Shown: positions 45,583 to 56,829 of the stretch, in pieces
How positions within the stretch are numbered: the stretch's first letter is position 1
How the letters are laid out: each line of letters opens with the position of its first letter
Assembly (NCBI GenBank): GCA_035578155.1
Contig: JAPWDM010000001.1
Location: 82,562,561-82,626,560, forward strand
DNA length: 64,000 nt
Origin: Brachynemurus nebulosus
Lineage: Eukaryota; Arthropoda; Insecta; Neuroptera; Myrmeleontidae
Reading direction: 5' to 3'
The notes under the pieces: model-generated
The model's input: only the letters and a program-made list of their open reading frames with translations
Database searches by the model: none
What the model was told of the DNA's origin: nothing
Position numbers and translations under genes: made by a program

Positions 45583-46022
45583 CTTTTACGCCAACCTGGC
45601 GCTCACTACTCAGTAGGACAGTACTGGGTAACATTCACCTATACCGGCAATATGCAAGGTATTAGGCTCTGTGGAAGAGTAATGTGCCAAACCAATCCGT
45701 AAAAGTACCGTAGTACATTCACGGACGTGTTTGTCACATCACTCCTTATATTGTTGTTATTGTTGCTTGAAACTAGGTGTTATGCGTCTATTTTGGTGTA
45801 CACTGAGTCGTACGACGAGACTTTTGTGGGAGCGTAGATGTTGGCTCAATGACAGACGGCTGTGAAAGCCTAGTTCGTTTTCGTGTCCTCAAAGGATAGG
45901 TAAGAGTAGGGACAGAGAGAAGGGAAAGGACTGTTTGTGTTTGTGTGTGTGTGTTCGTGTATATGTGTGGATGTGTCGTTCTATTTTACGTTTCTTGGTG
46001 TAAATGTGTTCTGGTTCATCAA
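45583..46022 (-). mobile_element. 3' end of the R4-like family-2 LINE
   Basis: Nearly identical to 16383-16830 over about 440 bases (landmark GACTTTTACGCCAACCTGGC). Probably the 3' part of the same LINE copy that resumes at 51239: sequence between DRSII at 51241 and this block (about 670 bases in the other copy) is missing, apparently lost when Jockey-like elements entered. Confidence 0.75.
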
Positions 46023-47654
46023 ATTGCTCTTATTTTTTTTTTACTTAAAATTGGGGTACTGCTCCCGGTGGATGGCGCGGTCAGCAGTACCCGGCGGCAT
46101 CGCCTACAAAGGGCATGCGCCGCCAAAACGGGAAAATGATAAAAACGACACATATAGACAGGAACACATAAATCCATTAGACAACGGACAAACATACACA
46201 TGATAAAATTCACCGATGAGCCCTGCCATCCCAGGGCTTCATAACGAGCGGACAGTCCTTGGTGGCGCTACGCTAAGTACTAACCAGAACGTCCGGTCAC
46301 CAAGGACTGAAAACCAACGATGAAACTCCGAGGTGTAAAAGGCCTCGGAGTGGAGAATACCGAGTAAAATATGACAAGATAAGAACATCACAATAACATC
46401 ACAAGAAAAAAATAAGAAAATCTCATTACGTCACTGGGGAGCCACAGGCCGACCAATGCCGCAATAAGTAGTTGACGCCTTTCGTCGCTGAAGGGTCACA
46501 ACAGCAAGCCCACAGTGGCACAACAAAATATCACAGATAAGAATAAAAAGATGATGTACGACCTCGGGTGGAAAAAGCCCTCAGTGGTACATCATTAAAA
46601 CAAAACAGATTAAAAACAATCTTATTAAAAAATAAAAACAATATCTTGCTCTGTGGCACGACTCCGCTCCCCATAGTCTCAACAATTCCGAAACGGCTAC
46701 CCTAGGAACTCACACGTATAGGGACACTGACATCTGATTACTGAGCAACATGTACTGTTCTGTCAGATAGCTGATTACTGGGTACATGTGCCGTCCTGTC
46801 AGATGTCGGGGTCAACCCACACGGAAGACCGGTACGATGACTAGGTCACGTTCGTCCGAGTTGAGGCTACAGAGAACGGGACAGCGCCACAGAGTATCAC
46901 AGGACGTCAATCTGACCTATGTTCGTATTACTTCGACGGGGTGGAAGCCGCCACATCGACGCCCACGAACGCATCCGTACGAGGGACAACAACGTCTCCT
47001 TACTAAGCGAGCTCGCTCAAGCCGTTCGGGCAGACGTCGACTCATACGTGTGGCCGATGAGAACGAGTGCGTCGGGAGCCGAATTCCTACCCATCGAAAC
47101 AACAGGAACAAGGCCAGGAAAATATCACAGACCGAGACAATACCACCGCAGGCATGAAAACCCCAAGTGGTACAAAAAGTATCACAGATATAAAAGTATC
47201 ACAGATAAGTTAAACAAAAACACAAATGTAATATCACACATTTCGACTCGTCTGAACGGTCTCGTCGGACTCCGAAGATCACGCCCATGGGAGTAGACAG
47301 CACTGACGACGCATTGAATTCCGGTGAAGGTACTAATTAAACCAAATCAAGCTGACGCAGGCATAACACTCACTCGGGGGATGCAACATCGTCCCCTCCA
47401 CACGATCAATCTTGTCGAAACACGGTACTATCGAGGTTTACACCTCTAGATCCGGCATCTTTTGTGAAAACAGTGGTACCTCGAGAAGGAAACGGTGCCG
47501 GTCTTGGGTAGTCAGAGGCTAATGGAATCCAAAGATTTCTATATTGCGCATAAACTACCCCTGGGACCCTTAGCCTCCTTGACACCAATGGGGGATAAAT
47601 ATCCCTCACGGGTGCCAAGGGCAGCTGCTATAGGTAGCCCTCACCACCACTCTT
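46023..47654 (-). mobile_element. Jockey-like LINE remnant (3' UTR plus scrambled fragments)
   Basis: The block 46023-46312 matches 47655-47940 (landmarks GGTGGATGGCGCGGTCAGCA and GTCCGGTCACCAAGG), i.e. the 3' UTR of the same Jockey-like family, ending in a poly-A-like tail on the minus strand. It is rich in stem-loops. Near 47225-47345 a short plus-strand piece reads like the endonuclease segment (ALNSGEGTN), inverted relative to the rest. No RT domain remains. Open frames at 46786-47296 are GC-rich and have no family resemblance. Confidence 0.55.
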
Positions 47655-47940
47655 ATTATTATTTTTTTTTTTAGTTAAAATTGGGCTACTGCTGCCGGTG
47701 GATGGCGCGGTCAGCAGCACCCGGCGGCATCGCCAAAAAAGGGCATACGCCGCCATAAACAGTAAAAATAAAAACATACACAAAATAGACAGGAACACAT
47801 AAATGCAATAGACAACGGACAAACATACACAAATAAAAAACCAACGATGGGCCCTGCCATCCCAGGGCTTAAGAGGAGCGGACAGTCCTTGGTGACGGTA
47901 CGATAAGTACTAGACAAAGTGTCCGGTCACCAAGGCCTGA

Positions 47941-49299
47941 AGACGGATCGTATGTAGGGGATCAGGTCCAGGGGACCTGTCCCCAGATCCCCGAAGCGCC
48001 TCCAGTAATTCTTGCATAAAAAACGGTTGGTTATACTGGAGGGATTCATCTGAGAAAAAATCAAGATCATTTTGTTCATGTTCGATCTTGATCCGCAGGA
48101 AGTCCGGGTCATAATTCTGGGAGCCACTGACGCGCTCAAAGTGCTTAGCTAAGCAATTAGCTATTTCTGCGCGTTCAGTGATGTTCCGACCGTCGACGAT
48201 GAGAAGGGAGGGCACAGGTGAACGGAAAGATTTGCCAGTAATGACCCTCGCTCTTCTCCATACCTCCGAAGTTGTTGTGGAGGTATTAATGGCCAAAACA
48301 TATTGCTCCCATGATAGCCTCTTCTGTTCTTTTATAGTGCGTTTACAGCGTGCTTGCGCACGCTTGTAGGCTATCACATTTTCCTGCGTGGGGCGACGTC
48401 TGAGTTCGTTGTACGCCCGCTTTTTCTCTGCAACTGCTACACTCACGACTTCATTCCACCATGGTAAGCGACGTTTGGGTGGAATGTTGGACAACTTTGG
48501 AATACTCTGATATGCTGCTTCATTGACACCGGAGGACATTTTCTCCACATCATCTTCTACGTCTCCAGTCAGCTCGGGTGTACGGAATGAATCAGCGTAC
48601 ATTACCCACTCAGCTTGACGGAGACGCCATCTCGGCGAAGATGATTGTAGAGTCATCGGCGTGGTATTATTTAAAATAATAGGTATATGGTCGCTACCGT
48701 ATGAGTCTGACGCCAGCGTCCACTCATAACGGTGCGCCATAACCGGTGAGCCGAGTGATAAGTCGATAGCCGACAGCTCACCGGTTCTTGCATTAATAAA
48801 AGTACCTTCACCGGAATTCAACAAGACCGTTTCAGACTCATCTAAAAAACGTTATATGAGTCTTCCACGGGCGTCTCTTGTGCTACAGCCACATGGGGCT
48901 GTGAGCATTAAAATCTCCGTAACAAAAATGGACGTGGTAACCGCAATGTAAGCTCGGTCAGGGATTCGACATTCCAGTTGAAGTCTGGTAAGTAGACCGA
49001 GCATACTGTGAACTGGGGCGGTTTTAAAAATTGTACTGCTATAGCTTGTAGGGGGGTGTTTAAAGGGTGGTTCCTGAAAGGGACGCCATCTCTGATTATG
49101 ATGGCAACACCCCCCTCACCCTGATGTCTGGCTGTACGTCGTGCCGGCGGACTTGATGATATTTGATGTTAAATTGTTCCGCCGGCTTTAAATGTGTTTC
49201 TTGTAAGCACACGCACATAGGCGTGTGCTCAGCCAGAAGCATCTGCAATTCACAGTAATGGTGCTTAACACCATTACAGTTCCACTGTACGATAGCCAT
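47941..49299 (-). pseudogene. Jockey-like LINE ORF2: endonuclease, RT deleted
   Basis: Starts MAIVQWNCNGVKHHYCELQM with CVCLQETHLKP, the entry motifs of the AP-type endonuclease. After a shift near 49110 the middle part (GDFN region) is only partly readable, and the frame resumes at 48824 with LNSGEGTFINARTGELSAID and SDHIPIIL, the closing SDH motif. A linker follows (RRLPWWNEVVSVAVAEKKRA, RRARVITGKSF) to GSGDRSPGPD, where the RT should begin. There the copy is cut and joined to the 3' UTR. Non-functional. Confidence 0.8.
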
Positions 49300-49337
49300 T
49301 TTTGTTACTACTTAGGGTTGCTCCCTAGGAAGTATGG

Positions 49338-50975
49338 CTACTTCCTAGGTTTACCCTTTGACCAGCCTTTCTTTTTTTTAATTACTTGAACCTCGGCATC
49401 GGAGTTATCAGACTCCGTGGCTGAGGTGTTTGTATAGGCATCGGACGTCGGGCGTTTAACACTCGTCCTGACCGACGCCGTCGACATGTCCGAGTCACTT
49501 TGTTGAGGTGTATTGTGACTCGGGAGGGGGGTGACCGGGCGTGTTGGTGTGCCCGGTCTGGACGGCCGCTGTGGTAGCGGAGCCGTCAATGGTGGGGGCG
49601 GAATGAATTCCGCCTCCAATTGTGAGGTGGCAGGTCCCTTTTTGGGGGACCGGGATTTGGCTACCTCCTTTTCTCCCTCGCTATGACGTCTTCTCTCCGG
49701 GGATGATTTTTTCGGTGAAGTCTTCTTGGGAGAAGACGTCACTGTTCTGATAACTGGTCCCTGAGGGGTTGTCTTAATAACCCTTTTGGTCTCAGGGACC
49801 CCGACTGGCGCAGCAGCGGCTGTTGTGGGGGTAGTACTAGCTACACCCACAAAGCGCATAAGGCTCTCTTGCATTCTCTGCATTGTTTGCTGCATCATTT
49901 TCATAGTTTCTTTTACTTCTTTTAATTCATTGTTTCTATCAGCCGCTGAAGGGGCGGGGGCAGCAACAGCGCGTACGTATCCATTCAAGGCTGAGCGACG
50001 GGGCGTATTGCCCAAAAGCTTACGTCGTGCCTCTGGATAGGATAATCGTTCCAGGGCTCTGAGCTCTTGGATGGCTGGCTCTTGTTTAAAAATGGGGCAA
50101 TTCCTCGACTTAGCCGAGTGATTGCCCCCGCAGTTTACACACTTTATTGGTTCGCCGCACGGTTGTCCTTCGTGCAACGGCTTACCACACACGCATATCT
50201 GTTGCTCAACGTTGCATCGTTGTGAAACGTGTCCGTACCGTTGACAGGGGTAACACCTCATTGGTGCTGGAATGTACGGACGGACGTCCACTTTGGTGAA
50301 AAGGACGATTACAACTTCCTTCGATAAATTTATTCTATTGAATGTTAATAGAATTAAGGAGGACTCGGGATATTTGTTCCCCCTGTTGTACCTCAGCCTT
50401 TTCGCTTCAATTACCCCCTGTGGAGACATCTCCGACACCATCTCATCCAGGGTGCAGTACGCTAAGGAAGGGTGCATGATTACGCTCCTTGAGTAATTAA
50501 GTATACCATGGGGCGCTACCTCAACCGCGTACTGACCTAACTCTTTTAAGCCTAAAATCTTTTCAGATTGTGCCGGTGAGAATGCCTCTATGAGCAACCC
50601 TTTGCCCGATAGTTTGGCATCTTTAACCTGCCCAATTCCTTCTTTCACTATTTTGGCCAAAAGGAAGGGGCTGATTTTACTAAAATCACCCTCCTTCGGC
50701 TTAATAACAATATACTTTACAAAATTCACAACTTGCATTCTTGGGGAATCCAAATGCATCGGATTCCCACGATTTTTCCCTTTTTTTGGATGAGGAGGGT
50801 TACCTCTTTTCGTCTGCATACTCACTCCACTGGATTGTGGAGCGCATGCAGTGGACGCGGTAGCGGGACGAGTCTCACTACCGGAGCTCACACCGGATGA
50901 CGGTGGTGGAGCTGGATTCGCGTCCGGTTTAGAGGGCCCGGACTCGCCCTTTTTAATTAAATTCTCTTCACCCAT
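49338..50975 (-). CDS. Jockey-like LINE ORF1 (Gag-like, three zinc knuckles)
   Basis: Intact 545-residue frame starting MGEENLIKKGESGPSKPDA. A central nucleic-acid-binding region (about 80-230) precedes three cysteine knuckles at about 238-305: CYPCQRYGHVSQRC (CX2CX4HX4C), CVCGKPLHEGQPC and CVNCGGNHSAKSRNC. A Q/E/M-rich helix and a long S/T/P/K-rich tail follow, with a basic KKKKGWSKGKPRK end. This is the layout of ORF1 in Jockey/I-type LINEs, where it binds element RNA. It ends 39 bases before the ORF2 start codon at 49299. Intact although the same copy lacks RT. Confidence 0.85.
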   Translation of the reverse strand: MGEENLIKKGESGPSKPDANPAPPPSSGVSSGSETRPATASTACAPQSSGVSMQTKRGNPPHPKKGKNRGNPMHLDSPRMQVVNFVKYIVIKPKEGDFSKISPFLLAKIVKEGIGQVKDAKLSGKGLLIEAFSPAQSEKILGLKELGQYAVEVAPHGILNYSRSVIMHPSLAYCTLDEMVSEMSPQGVIEAKRLRYNRGNKYPESSLILLTFNRINLSKEVVIVLFTKVDVRPYIPAPMRCYPCQRYGHVSQRCNVEQQICVCGKPLHEGQPCGEPIKCVNCGGNHSAKSRNCPIFKQEPAIQELRALERLSYPEARRKLLGNTPRRSALNGYVRAVAAPAPSAADRNNELKEVKETMKMMQQTMQRMQESLMRFVGVASTTPTTAAAAPVGVPETKRVIKTTPQGPVIRTVTSSPKKTSPKKSSPERRRHSEGEKEVAKSRSPKKGPATSQLEAEFIPPPPLTAPLPQRPSRPGTPTRPVTPLPSHNTPQQSDSDMSTASVRTSVKRPTSDAYTNTSATESDNSDAEVQVIKKKKGWSKGKPRK

Positions 50976-51238
50976 ACAATTTTACACAAAAAATCCCCCA
51001 CCCCGCTACCCATCCTTCACGGAGCCTCATAAGGGACGTGGGACTCCCACGCCAGGGATACGGGAATGAAGGGCCCTAGGGACAAGCCCATTGCCCCAGT
51101 GATATGCATGACCCCGGGGCGCTCGAAGTTACTGCGGCCGGTGCATAACCGCAGCCACGGTCTATGCTTGAAGCCAGGGCCAAAGTGAAGTGTTGTTCCG
51201 TCGTACCCGCAGGTAACGGCTTCCCTCAGTCACTAGTA

Positions 51239-53948
51239 ATAATCGACCGATCCCAATGAAGTCTACAGAAGTCATTCTCCGCTACTACTTTTGGTGTGAG
51301 CTTGTAGTAAGGTGTTTTATCGGTTATAAGGTGGTGCTTAACCGCTAGTTTCTAGTATATAATTTTGCCAACCTGGTCGTGACGGTGTTTGTATTCAGAC
51401 GAGCGTGCTGAATACAGGCAGCTGTGATAAGCTGGATCGTTTCGGGTTTGGAATGGCATCTCCGGCATGAGTCAGATGTTATTGACGAGTCACGAAGTAT
51501 GTATTTTGAGTAATTCTTTGTATGAATTACTTGATCTTGTATAGCTAGCATGAATCCTTCAGTCTCCGGGAAAAGACTTCCTTGACTCAACCAGGCGCTG
51601 CTTTGTCGACGTTACTCTGATTAAGATCATGTGGATGTCTCCCATGTAAAGGCTTCCGGATCCATTGCTGAATTTTGTCCTCCTTCGTGACCAAAGGGCA
51701 AAAACTATCTGACATTTCTGTGTGTGAGAGGTTTAATGGCGTGTATGCCTTGTCGGCTTGGATTATTGCATTGTGTAAGTGTGATGTGTGTGTTTTGGTG
51801 TAAAAGTATTCTCGCAAGTTATGAACCTGTTTATTATGCGTGTTCCTTATGTCTATAAGACCTCAACCCCCTTCGGCTCTTGGCAGCGTCAATCGTTCTA
51901 TCGCTGCTTTGGGATGATGAATAAGTATTTGGTCATAAGGACGCGGGTCTTGATCTCGATGTTTGTCAAGTCCGTAGGCGTCCATTTGATTACCCCAAAT
52001 GAGTACGTTAGCACCAGAACTGCGTAGGTGTTAATTGCTTTTATGGTTTTTTTTCCATCAAGGTGGGTGTTCAGTAATCTCTGTACACGCGTTAAGTATT
52101 GCTGCATCAGATGTTGTTTTACAGCGCTGTGGTCTATACGTTCATCTTGATTGAATCCGAGATACCGGTACGACTCTCCCTCGTCTATGAGCTGCATAAC
52201 AGACCCTGGTTCGAGTTCGAATGCGACCGCATCTCGTTTTCCCCCAGAACGACATTGTGTTCGACATTTATCGATTCCGAACTACATACAGAGGTCTCGC
52301 GAAACCTTGGAAAGTACCAGCAGCTGCTGTAATTGATGTTTAGTAGCTGCATAGATCTTTATATCATCCATATACATAAGATGTGAAATGGTATGGCGCG
52401 AATTCGTTTGCGTACCTACATTGTAACCGTATTTGGTTTCATTTAACAGGCGAGAAAATGGATTCATTGCGAGACAAAACCATAATGGACTCAATGAGTC
52501 GCCTTGGAAGATTTCGCGTCTTACTTGAATAAGACCGCTTGTTGTTTTTTCATTACCAATACTCAAATGTAAGGTCGTTCGCCAATCGAACATGATCGTT
52601 CCAAGGAAGTTCACGATACTTGGGTGTATTTTGTACAGCTCCAATACTCTCCGTAACCAGGAGTGCGGGACCGAATCAAATGCCTTTTTGTAATCAATAA
52701 ACGCTGTGTACAGGTTACGTTGTCTCCCTTTCGCTTGTTCCAGTACTACGGAGTCAATCAGAAGCTGCTCTTTGCAGCCTTGTGACCTCTTTCGACATCC
52801 CTTTTGTTCTTCTGTCAGTATGGTGTTAATCTGACAATGCTCATCGATCTTTTCTGCCAGACAGGACGTCAAAATCTTATACACTGTAGGCAAGCAGGTG
52901 ATAGGCCTATAATTAGCAGGATTTTTTGTGTCACTATTTTTTGATTTCATATATGTGATACCCTGCGTTAGGAACTTCGGTGTCAGGTTTGGTGTTCTTA
53001 TAAATAGTGTAAATTGTTCAGCGAGATACTTGTGTGTTGATGTAAAGTGTTTGAGCCAGTAGTTTTGTATGTTATCGATGCCAGGTGCCTTCCAGTTATG
53101 CGATCTCTGCAGAGCTCTGGAGACGTCCTCTGTAGTAATGTCGGTATAGGGCATCTCCGGAAGATGTTCGTTATTCCTGTACTCTGTATCGATCCAGCTG
53201 GCTTTGTCATTATGGTCAATGGTGTTGGACCATATATTCGCCCAGAAACTATGGAGTGCGTTCTTCTCCGATAGACCATTACTGTCAGTTACCGTGTTCG
53301 TTAGAGACTGATAAAACCGTCTCTCGTTTTTGCTGAACGCTTAGTTTTGTCGTCTGCGTTCAGTACTGGTCTTATACCTTCGTAAGCGCTTCGCTAGTGT
53401 TGTTAATTTTTGGTGAAGCGTATCTCTGATCTCTATAAGCGTTTTATTGGGTTCCTCGTACTGTGTATGTACTGCGTGTTTGTGTAGTATGTCGTGTATG
53501 TTTTTGTTGAGCTGCTTAGATCTACTACCCTGTTGGTATTGGGTGATCCTGCCGAGGTTGCATCGGATGCTGTTGATACGTTTATTCAATCGTGTTTCCC
53601 AGGCAGGAGTTTTGTGTTCCTTCGAGTTGTGCGCTACAGGTGGTGTTACGTCGGAACCGTTACAACGTATATCGGCAACGGCTCCGCAGTAGATAGCCGT
53701 GTGTAACTCGATAAAATCGTCACATGTTTGCAAGTGTTTAGGCAGTATTGTATTGTCTAATATCTCAACGATCTCAGCTAATCTACGTGAGGTGTGTTGT
53801 TTAGGCAACAAGTACCTATGTGTGGGGTCCGTCCCTTCAAATTCAGTAAGCGCTGTGTTAAATTCCAGTTCGATCTTTTACAGTAGGGTATCGTTTACTG
53901 CTGTCTCATGAAGGTCAGGCTCATTATCGACAAGTTGTTGAGTGTCGT
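51239..53948 (-). pseudogene. R4-like family-2 LINE: RT and zinc knuckle, broken
   Basis: Minus-strand pieces in order from high to low coordinates: an N-terminal region (53341-53811; KTPAWETRLNKRINSIRCN), a connecting part, then RT (52282-53154) with NWKAPGIDNIQNYWLKHF, NYRPITCLPTVYKILTSC, AFIDYKKAFDSVPHSW, FQGDSLSPLWFCLAMN and YMDDIKIYA, and after shifts the thumb (51898-52197, EGESYRYLGFNQDERID), 51587-51817, and the zinc knuckle CRRCHSKPETIQLITAAC (51345-51590). At 51239-51294 it shows the start of the restriction-like endonuclease region and is then cut by the Jockey-like element. Five or more frameshifts. Its 5' side is cut by the Gypsy LTR at 53949. Confidence 0.85.
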
Positions 53949-54532
53949 GTAACGATGTTACATTTCTTAAATAACTATTTTTACCACGCAAAACAACCCT
54001 TTTCAAATTTGACTGCACTTGTCCTCATTTTAATGAGCGAATCATGTTTTCGTGATTCCATTTCCATTTAATTAACACTTATTATTATTGTATAGTGTAG
54101 TAGAGTATTTTTTATTATATTTTATTTATAAATTATAGTATTTTTTTTTTAAAAAAAAAAAAAGAAAAATATAGTAAGTTACTGGTTCTAACATATTGTT
54201 ATTGCTTTAACTTACACATGTAAATTCGTATAGGTAATTACGTTGTAATTGTCGTTTGTTACAATAAATTGTTATTATTAAATATTCAAATTTAAGATTT
54301 AATTTATTTAGTCCTTATTTGATAAGCGTCTTAATGATAGTACCATTTTGGCCTTAAAGTCGCTTCCACATTTTAAAACCACTGTCATTAAGGTCGAGAA
54401 TTGCATGGCGACTATAAAGTAATTTGATAATTGGGGGTGGATGACTAGATGTCTCCACATTACCAAATCTAGTTCATAAACCCGTAAATTCTTATTTAAT
54501 AAAAAAAGCCTTGTCATTACATTAGGTGACAT
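53949..54532 (+). repeat. probable 5' LTR of the Ty3/Gypsy element
   Basis: It begins TGTAACGATGTTAC and ends TAGGTGACA, with AATAAA at about 54264. Immediately downstream is TTGGTAGCAGAGCGTGG, placed like a primer-binding site or leader. The partner LTR is not in the window because the element is cut at 58418, so the boundaries rest only on terminal pattern and position. Confidence 0.55.
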
Positions 54533-55255
54533 TATTTTGGTAGCAGAGCGTGGTTAATCCAAAATTTAAAAATTAATCACTTGGACTAAATCTACAATTT
54601 TATTAAATTTTACAATCCCTCTAAAAACCTTATTTTCACGATAAGGTTTATTAGACAAATCACGTATTAACAGCAATAACTTGTCTAAAAATTTTATTTT
54701 TATAATAAAATTAAATTAGACTCCACGTTATTTGTTTTTCACCTCCGCCGTAGAACCACATTTAGGTTTATATTTTATTAGATAATTAGTTTAGGGTTTA
54801 TATTAGTAACAATTACGCTATATTTTAGTAGTATCATTATTAGTATTATCGGTATTATTTCCGTGATCACTGTTGCACTGGGACCCATGTGTTCGCTCTT
54901 CGCCCTAAAACCGCTGTCAAAAAAAAAAGTAGTTAGCCGAAGCAACCACTCCGTACTATAAAAACAAGAAAGTCTTATTTAAATACAAAAATCTCAACTA
55001 CAGTAACGTCAAAAATATAATAAATAATTCGTCGTAACAAATTTCAATTAAATCAACGCTTACAAGCTTCAAGAAAAGGAAATTTAAGCACATACAATAG
55101 TACCATTACAAAATCGTTAAAGTCAATATTAGTTCAACAAGTATTGTCGTCTAAGAAGCGTTGCTTCTGTCATTACAACATTACAACATTCCATGGGTCA
55201 AATTTCAACGTCGCGTCAATAAAACAAAGAACAAGATTTACAACAATTGTCGATA
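54533..55255. promoter_or_regulatory. Gypsy leader between LTR and gag
   Basis: No convincing frame before the gag start at 55255-55257. TGGTAGCAGAGCGTGG at 54539-54554 may be the primer-binding site, but I cannot name the tRNA. Confidence 0.4.
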
Positions 55256-56240
55256 TGGTCAACACTCGTAGTACCGTCTCTGGAACCGATTCTCAAGTGT
55301 CAATGCCCGCACCTACATCAGTTTCACCATCGGGGTCTTCTGGCCCACCTACAGTTGCATCTGTTAGTGACTCTGAAATTCCTACTGCTGCTACAACTGA
55401 TCACGTAACCACCGGTGCCGTCACTTCTGGGATCTCAACTATGTTCACGTCTTCCACCAGGTCCAAACCATCTTCAGCTGAGTTGCGTCTCCACATGAAA
55501 GCTCAAGTCAACGCTGTTCGTGAAACTCGAGATCAACTTACCAAATTGGTGACCGCCATTTCAGAGTTAAGTAATACTGTTAATTTTGTCCAAGTCAGTT
55601 AGTTTGAAAACTCAAATTGATAATTTAAATTAAAATTTAGTGCAACTTAAATTACATGAACCCTCTCAATTACACATTGACTATCGTTTAAATATTGCCG
55701 ATAAGCTCAAGAACATTCCCATTTGTGATGGTAGTTCTCATATTCAGTTAATTGAATTTATTGAACAGTTAATCTCCATATTAGCTTTACCTAATATTAA
55801 TGAATTTTCATTACTTTCACTAGCAAGTGCCAATTGTAAAGGCAAACTTTTAGAATGGTGGACAAATAATTTAAATAAATTTACCTCCTGGACTGAATTT
55901 CATCAAAATTTAGTAAACAATTTCATTTCTGATTTAGATATGTCACTGCTAACCCAGCAATACGTACTGATACCGCAGACGAATACGGAACACATTACGG
56001 ATTACGTAGCAGATATCAAGAGCAAAGTTCAAGCATTGAAATTACCGTATAATGAAAAGGAAATAATCGTAATCATCTGGTGTCGAGTGAACAGAATCAC
56101 CTTTCAACACACCAAGTATAGGCCCGTTCCAAAGACGTTCGATAAGTTAGACGCCTTTTTACATGATGTTTAACATATAGAATCACGCGAGGAGCACTTC
56201 AGACAATTGGATATTGTTACCCGTGGAAAATCAAATTCAA
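55255..56240 (+). pseudogene. Gypsy gag
   Basis: Starts MVNTRSTVSGTDSQVSMPAP, an S/T/P-rich N-terminus, then a helical segment (ELRLHMKAQVNAVRETRDQL). After stop and shift at 55600-55640 the capsid-like region follows: LKNIPICDGSSHIQLIEFIE, LLEWWTNNLNKFTSWTEFHQ and YVADIKSKVQALKLPYNEKE, as in the retrotrans_gag domain of Ty3/Gypsy. Ends at TAA 56171-56173 with a short readable continuation. No zinc knuckle is visible. Confidence 0.75.
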
Positions 56241-56379
56241 AAAACTGATTGGGAGCACTGAAAATTTTATCAGGTATCATCTACCTCATACTCGTAAACC
56301 ATTTTTCTACCGTCTCTTAAATTCTTTAAAATTCTTTCGGACTCGTAATGTTTTATTCATAATTAATATTAAAATAGGC

Positions 56380-56793
56380 AAATTTTCACATGACTGTTTG
56401 TTAGATTCTGGCGCTAGTTCGTCCTTTGTTTTACAATCGGTGGCTCAACTTATCGTAACTGCTAAATTAGGTATATTCATAAGTGCTAAGATGTCAGTCC
56501 GCTTAGCCGATGGTCGCTTTATTACTGTTAATAAAGCACTACAAACCGTAATAAAAATAGACAAATTCACTTGGAAATTACATTTTTATGTACTACCTAA
56601 ATTACCTTATTCATTTATTATTGTCACACCAGAAATGAAACTGATGAACTTATGTATGTGTTTCGATTCAAACGGTATTTCATTTTCATTTTCTAATCAG
56701 ATTATTCAATATTCACCAAATACAACAGTTGAAACCTTATCTAATGCCCTGATTTATCCAACACTTTCAAAATCGCATCTTCTTCAAGTATAA
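56380..56793 (+). pseudogene. Gypsy aspartic protease
   Basis: LLDSGASSSFVLQS gives the D-S/T-G active site with the usual hydrophobic flank; KMSVRLADGRFITVN and FYVLPKLPYSFIIVTPEM follow as flap and C-terminal strand. The enzyme would cleave the Gag-Pol chain. The frame ends at 56791-56793; the next 30 codons lead into the RT in the same region. Confidence 0.8.
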
Positions 56794-56829
56794 TCTTTAA
56801 TTAATAAATATAGAGATGTTTTAACTGAA

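Larger units (their letters stand above)
47655..51238 (-). mobile_element. Jockey-like LINE with internal deletion of the RT
   Basis: ORF1 at 49338-50975 and ORF2 endonuclease at 47941-49299 are present. Just after the start of the RT region (GSGDRSPGPD near 47950) the sequence jumps into the 3' UTR at about 47940. The 5' leader is GC-rich and runs to about 51238, where the R4-like LINE resumes. The 3' end lies at the TTATTATT(T)n tract at 47650-47675. Confidence 0.75.

Noticed and set aside
46786..47296. overlapping plus-strand Arg-rich frames in GC-rich DNA
   Set aside because: No family; overlapping frames in several phases are expected in GC-rich LINE debris.
54308..54532. 74-codon minus frame before the Gypsy leader
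   Set aside because: It lies inside the probable LTR and has no known motif.
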